Shown here piece after piece: positions 24,701-53,619 of a DNA stretch of 64,000 bases (the first letter of the stretch is position 1; the number at the start of each line of letters is the position of its first letter). The stretch is from Valencia hispanica. Taxonomy: Eukaryota; Chordata; Actinopteri; Cyprinodontiformes; Valenciidae. The position numbers were made by a program, and so were the translations under genes. The stretch spans positions 18,638,739-18,702,738 of the forward strand of contig OY747715.1 of the NCBI GenBank assembly GCA_963556495.2, in the 5' to 3' direction. The notes under the pieces were generated by a model. It was not told the origin of the DNA. It did no database searches and saw only the letters and a program-made list of their open reading frames with translations.

Positions 24701-25532
24701 TGTGATTCTGAGAAATACAATTACACCTTTAAAAAAAAACATTGTAAAGAAAACTGGGTGACGTAAAGCCCATTCTACTATTCCTAAAATGTCAGAATCC
24801 ATCCAAGACTAGCCTAAAGATTGTTTAACAACCATTTAAAAAAGATTTAAAATGGTTTAAAAAGATCATCTCCAGCTTCAATTAATTACTAAAAAGTGAT
24901 TTAAATGCCAACAAGTGAGGAAGCAAATATAGGAAAAAATACTCCAATCTTATTAGTGACTGTTTTCCTGTAGCTCTTTTACAAGGCACAAAAATTATAA
25001 AGAGAAACCTTCATTTTAAAGCACCTTTGGTGTTTCTGGGAGGTACTTTGGTGAAATAAAGTTTAGAAACAAAGTTAAAAAGCCAAAGTAGCCTAAAAAA
25101 AAAAAAAAAGTCCCAGGTTTAGTGTACTCATAAGAAATAATCCCCACAGTACTTTTATGCAGATAAGATAAAAACAGGGCCTTGAAGATTTTCATAGGAA
25201 CACCGAAATGTGAAGCGAGGCCATACGCTCTTGGGAGTTTTGATGTGGTGCTGCCGAAGGTATGAGATGTTCTGAATTGCTCAGTGCTGTTTTGGCAAGC
25301 TGGTGCAGAGAAATGGACACAGTGTCGGAGATATGTCTCAGAGGTTAACCGCATGTAAGAATACATGGATGACCAGAGGTGGGCTGTGTTGGTGTGTCTG
25401 TGTATACCGTATGTATACCGTATGTATATTTGTGAGCATGTGTGTTGTGTCTTTGAGCGCAGGCTTCTAAATATGAAAGGCTGAGGTGTGGGTGTGTTTT
25501 TGAGGAAGCAGCTTGCAGCAAACAAGTCCTCG
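21750..25532 (-). other. aff4: Probable aff4 3' untranslated region
   Basis: This sequence follows the aff4 TAG directly and contains no canonical AATAAA on the minus strand until 21775. Human AFF4 also has a 3' UTR of several kilobases (established knowledge), so a long untranslated tail is expected. ATTAAA variants near 23370 and 23730 could give shorter forms. The 3' limit is inferred only from signal motifs. Confidence 0.45.
21770..21775 (-). terminator. aff4: Candidate aff4 polyadenylation signal
   Basis: TTTATT on the plus strand is AATAAA on the minus strand. It is the first canonical signal I find downstream of the aff4 stop, about 3.76 kb away. A second lies at 21654-21659. A TG-rich stretch follows on the minus strand. 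Confidence 0.35.
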
Positions 25533-41625
<16,093 letters not shown>

Positions 41626-41629
41626 GTTG

Positions 41630-44600
41630 CTGTCAACACAAAAACAGAGCATGGAGTAGACATAAAAACATGCCACGCCAGCTAACATGATCTTAAATAA
41701 ACAGCGGTAGGTCGCAGAAGTATGGAGAAAACTCTTTGTTTTCCCCTGAGGATTTTATAGAAAAAACATCAAATTTCTCAGACTGCCTTTTATATGAATG
41801 AAAAAAGTGATTTTTTCATATTTTTAAACCACTAAAGAGAACTCAAGAGAATATACCGAGACAATAACTGAGATGACCAGCGGAGAAAGTAGCCTCTAAT
41901 AAGCTTAGGCTCGTCTACAGACAATTCAGTTTCCGACTTCTACTGTAAATAATCCTGTTGAACAGATGGTCAATGTCATTTTGCACCACAACTAAAAGTA
42001 CTGATGTAATATTGTAAGAAACAAGTTTAATGTTCTTCTCTAAACATACCCAACAACTAATTTTCAAAATATTGTTTGTGCAATCAAAGTTCAGTATGTT
42101 ATTACTGACCAAGTGTTTAAAAAGACCTCTCTGCTTGTTGCTTTCTATTTGAACATTATAATTAATCCAAACACGGAGGCAAAAGAAGAAGAAGAAGAAG
42201 ATAGAGCAACATCAGGTTGTTAAGGTGTGGTACAAATACCAGGTAGCATATTTCAGCTGCCTTTGGTGCTTCTCAGAAGGAATTCTGACAAAGCTGTTTG
42301 CAAAGTAAACAGAAGCACAGCTATGTAGAGCTACTAAGCACCAAGAGCTAAGAAGATGTGTTGTTCAAAACAAATTGATGTTTGCTTCGCAAGAGAGACC
42401 TCAAAACAGAAGTGAAGAAACTTTAAAGAACTCCCAGTGCAAACTGATGGAGACGACGGTGAACCATAACAAGTTCTGGTGACCACTTAGACCGTGTTAT
42501 ATTCACTTCTGAAATTGGATCCTGGACCTGGAAATGACATTAAATCTAATTTAGGTGCGTTCTTGTTCCACACACACAAAAATAATAATCTGTGGGATTT
42601 TCCAACTATCAAGAACCAGGGTCGCTAATAATAGCCTTCTCTGCATTTTGTACTTTTAAACATTGTAAGTAACATTAAAAGATCTCATAAGGTAAAAAAA
42701 AAACACCAGAAGTGTCATTAAACAATTGTCTTTTTATTATTGCTTTTATGTGCATGGCAGCCATTTTGAATTTTGAGGTAAGGGTTGGTCAAAAGAATCT
42801 AACTTTAGCAACCGAAATTTTGATGTCCTTCATATTCTGGTAATGTTTCCAATCTAAAATATGGAAATTTCAACTCGTGTAAAAATGGAATTCATGAATA
42901 AATGGTATCTTTCAACCAATCCTACAGTGTCAATGCAAACACAATGTGTTTATATTCTTGTTTTAATATAGTCCAAATCCTTTGCTCTGTGTGGTAATAC
43001 GTGAAAAACCTAGAATGTTCTGCAGTGGTGTTTGTTGAGAATCAATACTTTAGGTGATCATACACTAATATTGCACCACATTTGATTCAGGTTTATCGCA
43101 TGACACTGCAAACAACAGTTTTATATTTACAAATGTGTAAACTTAGCATCTGATGCTATACCTGATTCGATTAAAACAGGTTTTTAGACAAAACATTAGG
43201 CTTATGTACATCCAAACTCAAAAAAAGGACCAATGAGTCTCTTCTCTTCTAGGCTCAATGTTTACAAAAGAGAGGCCACGGAATTCTGAAAATGGGAACA
43301 AGCTCATTTCAGTTCAGCTCGTTACCAACCAGTTTAAACAGACAGCTTCGAAATCCATCAGTGAAAACAGTAACTTTAAACCTGTTGACGAAGTGTGACT
43401 GAATAGCAACCGCCCAGACTCCTCCTAGATTACTAAAAACACCACATACAGGTGCAACTACCAAGCTTTACTTAGGAGATGACAGGAGATTCCAAGATGA
43501 AAACACAGGTCACTGGGAAGTGTATACCTAAAGTCCTGGGAAATAAATCTAACGCCAAATGTATCATCAATGCCGCAAAACTAAAACCGAATCAGACATT
43601 GACCCTTTTTTTTTGAGATTCTACTCTTTTTTTTTACTCCATTTCATGTCATCACCCACTCCCAAATACAAATCCATACACTGCAGAAAGTCAAGTGACG
43701 GAAATCCTAACTGTTAAGCGAAACATGGTTTTAAACAGCAAATATGTAAAGCATGGATCATCTCTGGACATAATCTGATTTACAGCACAGATATGAATTA
43801 GGACAACACACACAAAAAAAGTAACAAAACAGTTTTCATGATGACAAACTTACTACAACTGACCCAACCGCTGATTACCACCTTTAGACATCGACTGTCT
43901 ACAACAGCTCACTGTACGGATGATTTACTAAAGCCACATTTGAGTAAACTCTGCTTAATGATAGTTATTTGGTCCCCTTTGCCTCACAGCTGACAAGAAT
44001 AGGCTTTCATTTGAGGGTCTTTCAAGCTATAAATGTTGCCCCGTGGTTTAAGAAAAAGCACCAGAGAACTACTGCTCCATACATTTTGACTGCTCAGACA
44101 GAAACCGATACAAAGCCATGTTGTCTTTCGCGTCCCAAAGTGGTAGGGAATGAATATGTAAACGAGGTTGTTGATGTTAGCTGGGAGTGGGACTGCATGT
44201 GTGAATGATCCGCCATTACCACAATGTTAATCAAAGGCCCCTAGGTTGCTGGGGGGCTTTGTAAACAAGGCTCACGTCCATTCAGACCATGAATTGACCT
44301 GATCTGTTGATGTTTATGAGCAGGGGCGAGACTCTGTCGCACTGTGGTACACCTCTAGAGGAAATCATCACACGCAAGGCTCAACTGAGTGTTGCTGGTT
44401 TCAACAAGCTGAAGCAGAAACGTAGAGATACACATGAGGCAGCGGTCGGCTTTTGTTTCAAGCCTTTTCCAAAAATCTGAAATAAAATAAAGCGGATAAG
44501 GAGGGAAGTCAGCAGTGGAGAAAATCTGTTCTGATGCAACTTAGGCTCAACAACAACTGAAGAAAAATGAGAAGCGGACATTTTGGATAGAACACAGTTT

Positions 44601-46506
44601 ATATCAAGCATTAGTACGGAGGACAAAACAAGCCGAAACTTCCACCCTTACCCCACTTTGATTTGAAACGACAAACTGCAAAGATACAGACGTTTTGGGG
44701 TACAGAATGGAGCCCATTGCTTAAGACATTGTGTACAAACTATGCGTCACCTCATTTTTCATTGTAAACAAGTATTTTCATGATACATGAAAATAACGCG
44801 TCATAAAAAAAAAACTATCCTATCCAACTAATTTAATTTGAACTGAATTATCTGAAAACCATTACTCTATACTCCCATTTATTGTCGTTCTGATCCCAAA
44901 TGCTGTTCAACTCTTAGAAAATATGCAAGATTATGAACCCAGCTTAAAATAACACAACACTCAGGGACCTACTCTTGGTAGATTGCATTTATGTAGGTTG
45001 TAAATATTTGTTTTTCTTTCTTTTTTTATAGTGAGCCTCGAGTAGAATATAGAAAATTACTTTAAATCATTGATTATCAAACAAAGTACAAAATTTCTTC
45101 CTGTCAGGTAAAAAGCTATGCTTGTTTGGTACGAAATGTTGGACAAACAGCACAATGTTTTGGCCTTAATAAGGGTGGGTACAAAACAACCAAAAGTTCA
45201 AAAAAAGGTATGAAAAAACAAATAGGGGTGAAATGATCAGCACCCAATGGCTACATGTGGGTACAAAATAGTACCACAAATTGATGGAGTGAATTGATCC
45301 AGAGCCCTTTAGAGCTAATTTCTGAGATGATAAAAAGTAAAAAATAAAATAAATCCCATAACCACTTGCAGGATAAGAGGTAAAGACATAAAAAAGGTTG
45401 GCAAGGACATTCTGCACTGACCTGGAGAAAAAGTGAAAGGTAATTTCTGATGTGTTTGTGTGCACTACACAATTTACAACAAAGTCCAATCTACTAAACC
45501 TAAAATTACTATACCCAAATGACCAGCATGTACAAAAGCAACTCTCCGTGTGGTTAACTTAGCATAACCAAAGTAGTAAACAATCTACGCACTACACTAA
45601 GAATAAGCTTATTAATAAAATACATGTCTGTACAATGCTCTACAGTCAATACTACAGGAATGTATAACGTGCGTTTCCTGTCTTGCTCATAATTCCTCAG
45701 AATAACCAACAGCATTTCCAAATACTTGCTAAAGATTTTTTTACCTTTTCATACTAACTGAATGGGCGAAACTGATAGGTTCACCTAAACACACTGGTTT
45801 CTGTCTCACAAACCTCCAAAATGTGGAGAATTATTACTTGAATCACCTATTTTATACACTGTTTACCTCTATTCTTCAAGCCCCCCCAAAAAAAAATAGG
45901 TTTATAATGTCAGCTTTGTTTATGGAAGCATCAATAAGAAGGGATAAATCTGATGTTGTATAATTGTTTAAAGATACAGTCAGGTCAGCTTTAACTTGGC
46001 CAAGCCCACATCTGAAGCCCAAGTTCTTCTACACTGATCTAATAACAAAATAGTAAGTTAGAGTTTGTAGACTGTTACAAATTGAAACAAAATGTTTGCT
46101 GTGTTTTGCAAGTCTCAGCTAAGTTTAAATACTAATATTATCCATGTGCAACTGTAGTGAGATCAATCGTCTGCCAAACTTAAAAGGTCAAAGTCTCCAC
46201 AGTTGAGGACTCCAGTCACGTTGTACCGAAATTAATCAGCTCATCCGTCTCTCTGCAACTCGCAACATAACAGCCAGGCCGTTTGTTATATTCAAGAAAA
46301 AAGGAGAGAGCTGATGGTTATCTGATCACCATGAATAAAAGGACAGGGCCTATGTCACACAGCTATTATGCAAGCTCATGCAAGCCGAGAGAGAGAGAAA
46401 AAATCTCACTTGGGATCAAAACATTGGCATTTCAGTCTTAACGGACACCAAGATAAAAGGAAAAACTAAAAGGAGTAACTAAGCCAAGTACTTGTGCGTT
46501 TCTTAC
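41630..46506 (-). other. aff4: aff4 intron between exon 2 and the 46.5-kb first exon
   Basis: AT-rich, with a short GAA tract at 42187-42202. No repeat with clear borders and no coding exon was recognised. Confidence 0.5.
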
Positions 46507-46523
46507 CCTGACTGAGAGGCCAT
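46507..46523 (-). CDS. aff4: Alternative aff4 first coding segment (in-frame upstream ATG)
   Basis: On the minus strand GAGGCCATGG gives an ideal Kozak start at 46523-46521. It encodes MASQS, and the last two bases GG stop at a strong donor, GTAAGA (46506-46501). Joined to exon 2, GG+C makes Gly and AAC makes Asn, so the frame reads MASQSGN followed by [11 protein letters not shown] without a stop. AFF1 begins MAAQSSLYNDDRNLLR, so the extra residues look like a retained family N-terminus. The exon's 5' limit is unknown; an in-frame TAA lies near 46660. Confidence 0.62.
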
Positions 46524-46660
46524 GGCCTCAACCACTGAAACATTGGAAGAAGGGTTCAAAGGATCTCCTAGGGATTCAAAAGTACTCTCGTCATAACTTC
46601 TCAACCTGAACCTGAGCGTCAACCTCCTCCGGTGAAGCCCCCCCTTTTCAGTCAATGTTA
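46524..46660 (-). other. aff4: Probable 5' UTR of the alternative aff4 first exon
   Basis: Minus-strand leader upstream of the ATG at 46523. It is open in frame from about 46660 (TAA) without another ATG. No TATA box was identified; the transcription start is not visible from sequence. Confidence 0.4.
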
Positions 46661-46959
46661 TCTTTTATCGTCCAGCTGAAAGACTGCAACTCCGGTTTCT
46701 TTACTGGACTCGAAGGTACAGTGCATTTCCTTGGAGTGGAGACAAATCTGACTCAGGGAGGGGAGGGGACTGCCTGCTCTCGGTAGATACCAAGTTGGCA
46801 AACAGGGAGGGGGGGATGGGTTGTCACATGCAAGGTAAAGTCTAGAGGCTGAGGCTGCTTTTGTTTCCGTTTTGTTGTTCTGAGGTTAAAGCATGAATGG
46901 AGACCCGGTGAGCTGAATAGAGCCTGGGGGCGCAAATGTATGTGGAAGGTTGTGTTGAA

Positions 46960-47080
46960 TAATCAGAATCAGCTTTATTGACCAAGTTTGAGAACACAAA
47001 CAAGGGACTGGACTATGGTTCCACTTTGTACAAAGATTTTAAATACAAATATATACATTTGGTGGCAAATAAAGGCTTTT
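46960..47080 (+). repeat. Dispersed fish repeat, LINE-tail type
   Basis: AATCAGAATCAGCTTTATTGACCAAGTTTG is the start of a very common teleost repeat, usually annotated as a Rex1/Babar-like LINE end. It is followed by AACAAGGGACTGGACTATGG and TTTGTACAAAGA. Confidence 0.68.
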
Positions 47081-47099
47081 TTTAAAGTAAATAAATTAA

Positions 47100-48205
47100 A
47101 TAAATAAATAGTGACAAATATGAAAAACTGCATGAGAGACAGACTGATAAATAGGCAAATGCATTATCAGACAGGAATGATTAAATGTTGATTATCAGTC
47201 TGTTCTCAACTGAATGTGATTAGGAGATGAAGTGAAATGGTGAAAAAATATGTTGGGGAATGAAGTACATATTAAAAATATCACTAAAATTAGTAAGAGT
47301 AAATCAAAGTATGACAACATCAGACAATAACAGTATGACAATAAGTTTAAATAAAAAAGTAGCCCTAAACTAACTAAAGAAAACATCACATAGAGCAAAA
47401 AGGGATCCATAAGAGAGAAATAAATCTCACCTCTCTCAGAGAGTGGCACTGTCCACCTCCTCCCATAAAAGGAGATGTTATTTTACACCACAGGGCCTCT
47501 GTCTGCGTGATGTCACTGTCCTCAGCCAATCACGCACTATCTTTCAGTCAACAATGTCCCTCCCTTTTCCCCACTATGCCCCAAGCACAAGCAATGCACC
47601 CATGAAGCCTGTTAAAGACACAGTGTACCAATTTCTACTGCTGCTCACTAACCAACATGAAACATCTTCATCAGCTACGCATGCTGATGAAACAAGCGGG
47701 CAAATGTGTCATCACCACATGTTGCAAGAATTTCCATCTAAAAATATAAAGCTACTTAATCTTGGGTTATCTATATACAAGCTGATCTTAAGGAAAATCC
47801 CCTGAAAAAGGAGGCTTTACTAAAGCTTTTAGGTATAATAGAGCAAAAACATACAGAATTAGTGAAAAACATTTAATGCAAAAAACAAACAAATGAATTT
47901 TTGGGGACAGTATGGGTAACAAGTTGTTCATATTTTAAGGATGGCATCTGGATGAACCAATCAGCCTTTTCCCAGCAGATAAAGAATTTTTTTTCTTTGG
48001 GTTCTGACCTGCCCATTATGCTTAACAGATTTCATCTTTTCTCTAAAAGAGGGAAAAATATGCTGCCGGTTCTTTTAGTTACTTTTAAATCCAAAAGAAG
48101 ATGAAGTGCAAAACAATCCCAATTTATGCAAAACAGCCTATGTCCACAATCTTTATTTACTTTTTATTCAACTCAAAATAAGTTAATCAAAGTGCATGCA
48201 GTAGA
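47100..48205. other. aff4 5' intron, no feature assigned
   Basis: Between the LINE-tail repeat and the MITE at 48.2 kb. The 120-codon plus-strand frame at 47443-47805 has no family similarity. Confidence 0.4.
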
Positions 48206-48213
48206 TCGATAAT

Positions 48214-48744
48214 TAGGCCTGCCACGATAACACATCTTGATGGACAATAAATAGCCCCAAAATGTATTGCGATGAACCATAACATTGTCATTTTGAGGCC
48301 ATTTTCAACTAATGTAATATTTAATGCATGTACACCCTCTGAACGATCACTGAACTTTAATTTCTAAAGAACATTTATCACTGCAACTGGAAGACATTTT
48401 TAATATCAAGTATAAATTAACAAAATTGAAACAATTAAAAAAATGGATATACTGTAAACAAAATGACCCTTTAAAAACTTTTTAATCACTTGGATAAGAC
48501 AAGAAAAACGGGCAAAACTACCAGGAGTTTTGTAAACAAAAAGTGCAAACTAACCATTTTAAAAAAGCCATTCCATTTCACTCTACAACTACGGACAAAC
48601 GGATCATATATGAGTTTTTCATCCAGTCTCTGTGGTAGAAAGAGGGAGACGTGAAGAAAACAAACAAGCATGCAAATGGAAATGATATAATTCATTTGAA
48701 TTTATCATACAATTAATTGAATTATAGTTTATTGTGACAGGCCT
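48214..48744. mobile_element. MITE-like element with TAGGCCTG ends
   Basis: The left end TAGGCCTGCCACGATAAC matches the reverse complement of the right end GTTTATTGTGACAGGCCTA. The inside is AT-rich and non-coding, with the TTGCGATGAACCATAACATTGTC phrase typical of a widespread fish non-autonomous element. The flanking octamers TCGATAAT and CTGATAAA are only partly alike, so an hAT-type 8-bp duplication is possible but degraded. Confidence 0.68.
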
Positions 48745-49685
48745 ACTGATAAAGTTAGAAGAACAAAGAATTCTTTTAGACTGATAATGATGAGAGCTTT
48801 TACTTACGAAATAGGAAAAAATTGATTTTTCAGTACTTGAGTTACAGATTACCAATGAGAAACGATCAGGGCATTTTCTGTTACACTAGAATAAAAGTTC
48901 CATTTCTTAGAACTTAAAAGGACTTATTCAAGTTGCTAATCTATTTGAAAGGGGAAATGTTAATCATATTTCTATATAACACATGTGAAACCTGTAAACA
49001 ATTCAATTTGTAGATTCGACGATACATTTGTGATTCTTTAAAGATGTTTTCATTTACATCTCTATGTTCCATTTTAATATGAATATTGTTGCCGAAGAAT
49101 TATGCTGTAATAAAAGTAAATAAATAAAACTAAATTTTACTTTGGAAATTGTAACACATCATAGTCACCAAGCTAAAGCTGATAGAAGCCTCCCTAATAT
49201 TCCTGCAACAGACAGAAAATGCTCGGCTTCTGATTGGTCTTTGGAGTCTGTCAGGGTTATCGGTCAGTATTTTTTAAAAATATAAGCTGAGATCTTGAAA
49301 AAAGGCAAATATTGACCAAATTAATCGGCCAGCTGATATACTGGATTGTTATAACCGGATTCAACATGCAAGTCAGAGCGAGACTCACATGCACAGGCCT
49401 ATTCAATGCGACTTATATGCTGCAGGTGCGATGAAAATAACTGCCTGTGCAATAAACTTTCATACGTAGCACTCGTGCGACAGCTTTGCAAGCTGCTTGT
49501 TTTTTGTTGTTTTTTTTTTTACTGTAAAGGCCAGTTCACACTGTACGCATTTTGGCCGTCTCAAAGGACCGCTTCATGCCACACAGTGTGAGCTCTAGAG
49601 GTCTGTCACACTCAATGGCCCGAGATTTCAGTGGACCAGACGCGCCAAAAGCCAACATCAGGAGTAAACAGGAGTCAGAGTTTCT

Positions 49686-49840
49686 GACTCTGCCTGAAGC
49701 TAGTCTTGCCAACTTAGTGACTTAATCGCTATTTCTAACGACTTTCAGACCCTCTTAACTTTTTTCCTCCAAGAAGCGCCTAGCGACATCTCTAACCACC
49801 CTTAGCTGCTTTCTGTGAAACTTTGCCGCCGATATTCCCT
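49686..49840. repeat. Terminal part of a GTTGCCAAC-type MITE
   Basis: It begins AGTCTTGCCAACTTAGTGACTT and continues CTAACGACTTTCAGACCCTC and AGCGCCTAGCGACATCTCTAAC. The same motif family ends at 52374 (GTCGCCAAGTTGGCAACACTG), so at least two related copies flank or lie within the hAT-like element. Boundaries uncertain. Confidence 0.5.
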
Positions 49841-50581
49841 GCAGATTAGAGATCAGGCCTGCTCTGCATCCAGACTGTCATTCCAGATGCTCAGAAAGGG
49901 AATGATCTTTAAACAGGCATACAGCATGAACACGTTACATCTGACTGACCAATCATAAACCTCTCTCTGTTCATTTCACCCACTCACAAAGTTGTTTTAT
50001 GTTTAAAATTAATTCAAAAGTAAAAACAGAAATCTGAAAGTATATAAGACCGATATTTCTTTTATAAGCCACACACAAACATGCAGCAGAGGCTTGTCCG
50101 TACTACAATGCATTGCACATTGAAGCAGTGACCAGATGAAGGAATAAGATTACTTTACTGTGGATTTTGACTAAATTGCTGAGAGCTCAGGTTTTCCTCT
50201 TTGGTGATATCAAATTGTAAGTATCCTCTACATGAAGCCAATAGTAGTATAGATAAAAAGCATACATGTTTAAAAGGCCGAATTGTACCACTTGAGATTT
50301 AACAGATTGGTAAAAAAAATGTTTTCACGCCTTTGTTGATAAATACGCTGAAGTATCATCTAATATGATAGTAAATGCACCCTTATAACAATACAGTTTA
50401 AAGGTTCAGGCAAGTTATGGGTACAGAGAGGGAGTAAGCGCCACCACCCCTGGTGCTTTTGAAGTGAACCTGCTGACAGCAGGAATTCCAGAGGGAGCAT
50501 CAATTCAGCCGAAGCTTTCCTGTGTAAGCAGCTGTTTAGGGAGGAATCCTGAGGGCTGCTGTTAGAATCAAAGCAATCCAC

Positions 50582-52565
50582 TAGGGGCGCACGATTTTGA
50601 CAAAAAACCTAATTGTGGCTTTTCTGACAAATATTGCGATTTTCTATTTTTTTTCAATATACAATAACCTAAAAAATATTTATGTGGCCAGGGCCCTCTT
50701 CTGGCTTTTGTCTGCTGTTGAACCTGAAAAATCTCTGATATAAACTACATAGTGATTGAGGTAATGAGATTGTTCAATGCTTTGTGATTATTAAATACCT
50801 GAACCTAAATACCAAAGAATAATAAGACATTATGGGAATTAACTTAAACAGGTAGCCTAATTTATTTTATTTTTGTTAATTGATGAATCTTTGCCATTGA
50901 AAAATAGAAAATGAACTCTTATTAGATTTAGATTTACAATTAGAAAACAAAATCTTCTGCAGTCCACTGCCATTTACTAAACATGAAATTGTTATATTGC
51001 ACACATTTTAAAATAAATGATAATAACCATTAAAAACAAGACCTTATCCAGCCTTCTGCAAGATAAGACGTAGTAACCTGACAGTAGGGTTGCCAACTCC
51101 CGGCTAAAAGAATAAGGAACCACCCTCCACCTCATGATGCTTAATCCACCTAATCGACTTTAATTTAATGCACGTGTAAAACAAATGCACAGAAATTAAT
51201 TATTTTTCTATAATAATTAAATACATTCAACATCTTTCTTTGACAGAACTGCAGACTGCACAGATGGTACCTTCCCGAAAGAAAAAGTACTATAGCTTAG
51301 TAGGATACTGTATTAGACTTAATTTTTACTATATACGAGAAAGGATTTATGACCACTATATCCAATTGGTTGTAAGATTCAGATAATTATTTATTAAAAG
51401 CTAGACGTTTTAAATGAGAATAAGAAAGAAAAGTATGTATTTGTGCCCCCCTTTTCCTGTTAATGCTCTACCTGGCCCCCGGGCAAAACTTTGCTAGAGC
51501 CGCCCCTGCACAGTTACCAGCTGTCAGCTACATAAAACGATCCTGGTGTTATTTGTCTCTCAGAAACAGTTTATAACTTCCCTTCAACTCATTTATGTCC
51601 CCTAAAAGGTAAACCTGTTTCTCAATCACCTGTTCAGCTCTGATGATTCAGTAAGAACATCTCCTGGTTTCATCTTCATGTTTCCATCTCACCACATATC
51701 CAAACAGATATCATGACCAGCAGCTTTTACGGCTGTGGCTTCAGCAAACATCAGAAAGTAATACCAAATCAATTCTAACAACAGTTTATCAAGCTTAAAC
51801 GTGCTGCTGTTGTTTAGCGCGACACCCGCTGGTTTCCTCTATCTGCTAAAAGTCTGCGATAAACAAACAGAGATGGGACTGCGACAGAAAAGCCGATCAG
51901 CTGATCATTGATCAGTTTCATGATTGAAGGAGCAACAGGAGAGGGAGGGGAGAGAATGAGAGAAGACGAGGCAGCTGCACAGCGTAAAGACACAGAATAA
52001 CTCCAGCTTTGTGTCTTTTCATTCTACCTGAAATACGGGACAAATCTCGTTCCTTCTCACCTTAATACGGAACGCGTAATATTTTCTCTGAGTACGGGAT
52101 GATTCCGTTTTTTACGTGACGGTTGTCAACCTGAGCGTGGCAGCGGAGAGAGACTGACAGCAGAGATCTGCAGCCAGGTTCCTCTCCCACAACCCGCTGA
52201 GAACAGTGAAAAATACATTCTGCTTTCACATCGAACAAGTCGCCAAAAGTCTCTATCAACACATGGAAAAGCAGCTAGATCTGTCACTAGTCACTTTTAG
52301 AAAAAAAACGTCGCCAGGGGGGTCGGAAAAGTCGCTAAATATAGTGACAAAGTCGCCAAGTTGGCAACACTGCTCTGCATACAAGCTTGTTTCCCATCAC
52401 CGTTTCTGATTGGCCAGGAATGTGAGATTCAACCATTTTGATTGGTGAATAGGTTTGTCACTCAAATCTCAGGGGCGGGAAAAAAACCTCAGCCTCCTGA
52501 GGTTAGGTTATCGGAGGAGTTAAAACCTCAATATCGATGCAATAAAGGTTAATCGTGCAGCCCTA
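50582..52565. mobile_element. hAT-like non-autonomous element with perfect 8-bp TSDs
   Basis: The octamer CAATCCAC occurs at 50574-50581 and again at 52566-52573, exactly flanking the element. The ends TAGGGGCGCACGATT and AATCGTGCAGCCCTA are inverted repeats (one insertion/mismatch region). Eight-base duplications plus TAGGG ends are the hAT pattern. No transposase frame is present. The interior holds other repeats, including a GTTGCCAACTCCCG-type element, a GAGCCGCCCCTG-type end near 51500, and a TTGGCAACACTG end near 52370. Confidence 0.85.
51084..52130. mobile_element. Element nested in the hAT-like copy
   Basis: The left end AGGGTTGCCAACTCCCGGCT and the reverse complement of the right end (AGGTTGACAACCGTCACGTA) form imperfect inverted repeats. 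AATACGGAACGCGTAATATT and AGTACGGGATGATTCCG near the right side are phrases of a familiar fish repeat. No coding capacity. Confidence 0.5.
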
Positions 52566-52962
52566 CAATCCACTAAGAAAAATTTGCCTTTGAGAAACTG
52601 TTTACACAGGAACCAAGTAACTTTCCTGTTGGAAAGAAAGGGTGAGGGTCACATTTTAAATTTGCTTTGTTTAGCCTTCACAACAAAGCCTTGCCTATAT
52701 ATCTTGCCTTTGAGATTAAATTTGAAGAGAAAAACAGTATAAACTATTATTGACAAATTTTCTAAACAACTGTCAGGAGTTAAAACAGTGTTTCCATTGT
52801 CAAGATTTTTTAGTTTTCAGGACAATTATCTCATCTTTTCTATTCATTTTTTTTCTTTAAATGACATTGTCAATACTAAACATTTACTGATATGGATTTT
52901 GCTTTTTTCCCCTAATCATGAAACACTTTTTAAGTTGGCTTTAATTTCAGATGAGGTAAAAA

Positions 52963-52970
<8 letters not shown>

Positions 52971-53027
<57 letters not shown>
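52971..53027. repeat. (AT)n microsatellite
   Basis: About 28 AT dinucleotides following a run of A. Confidence 0.95.
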
Positions 53028-53034
<7 letters not shown>

Positions 53035-53084
53035 AAAATAAAGATAATACACTGGTTAGTTAAAACTGGAGATGTTTAATATTG

Positions 53085-53545
53085 GCTTTTTTATTTACCG
53101 ATATCTGATATGCCGATGTAGCCCAACTCTTAATTTCCAATACAAATATCCACCGATACTGATATATGCAGGGTCCCCCCCCCCCTCATAAAATGTCCAG
53201 AGACACTTTGAAAATAATTCAAAATCAAATGTGGTAAGTCCACTAACAAGTCTGTTACTCTGCAAGTGATAACACGGTTTGCCGAGAGGCACGATCAACT
53301 TTGGCTCAGAAAGGCAGAAGCCACAGGGTTTATTGCAAATTGTAACAAACAAAAATATCTCAAAAACTCTACATTAGATCTCTTATATTTTGACATTTTG
53401 AGAGAGATGAGAAGCAGCTGAAAAGATTGATATATAACATGTACATGTGTAAAAGTTGTCATTAAAAAAGTAAAAACCGACACTGATCATTTCCAATATT
53501 ACATTTTAATATCAATATCGGCCGATAGTATCAGACATCTTTAGT
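53085..53545. mobile_element. MITE-like element with CCGATATC/GATATCGG motifs
   Basis: The left side has TTATTTACCGATATCTGATATGCCGATG and ATATCCACCGATACTGATATA. The right side has CCAATATTACATTTTAATATCAATATCGGCCGATAGTATCAGACATC. Such opposed GATATCGG-type ends mark a widespread non-autonomous fish element. The inside contains a C run at 53175-53185. Confidence 0.6.
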
Positions 53546-53619
53546 TAAAAACAAAAAGATTTTTTTTCCAGATCAAATACAGCTACCTTTAAATCATAGT
53601 TTGTGAACATTAATACCCA

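Noticed and set aside
25016..25525. 169-codon minus-strand open frame directly after the aff4 stop
   Set aside because: It lies in the probable 3' UTR, has no family similarity, and contains homopolymer-driven FFFF and mixed low-complexity residues. It is best explained as chance.
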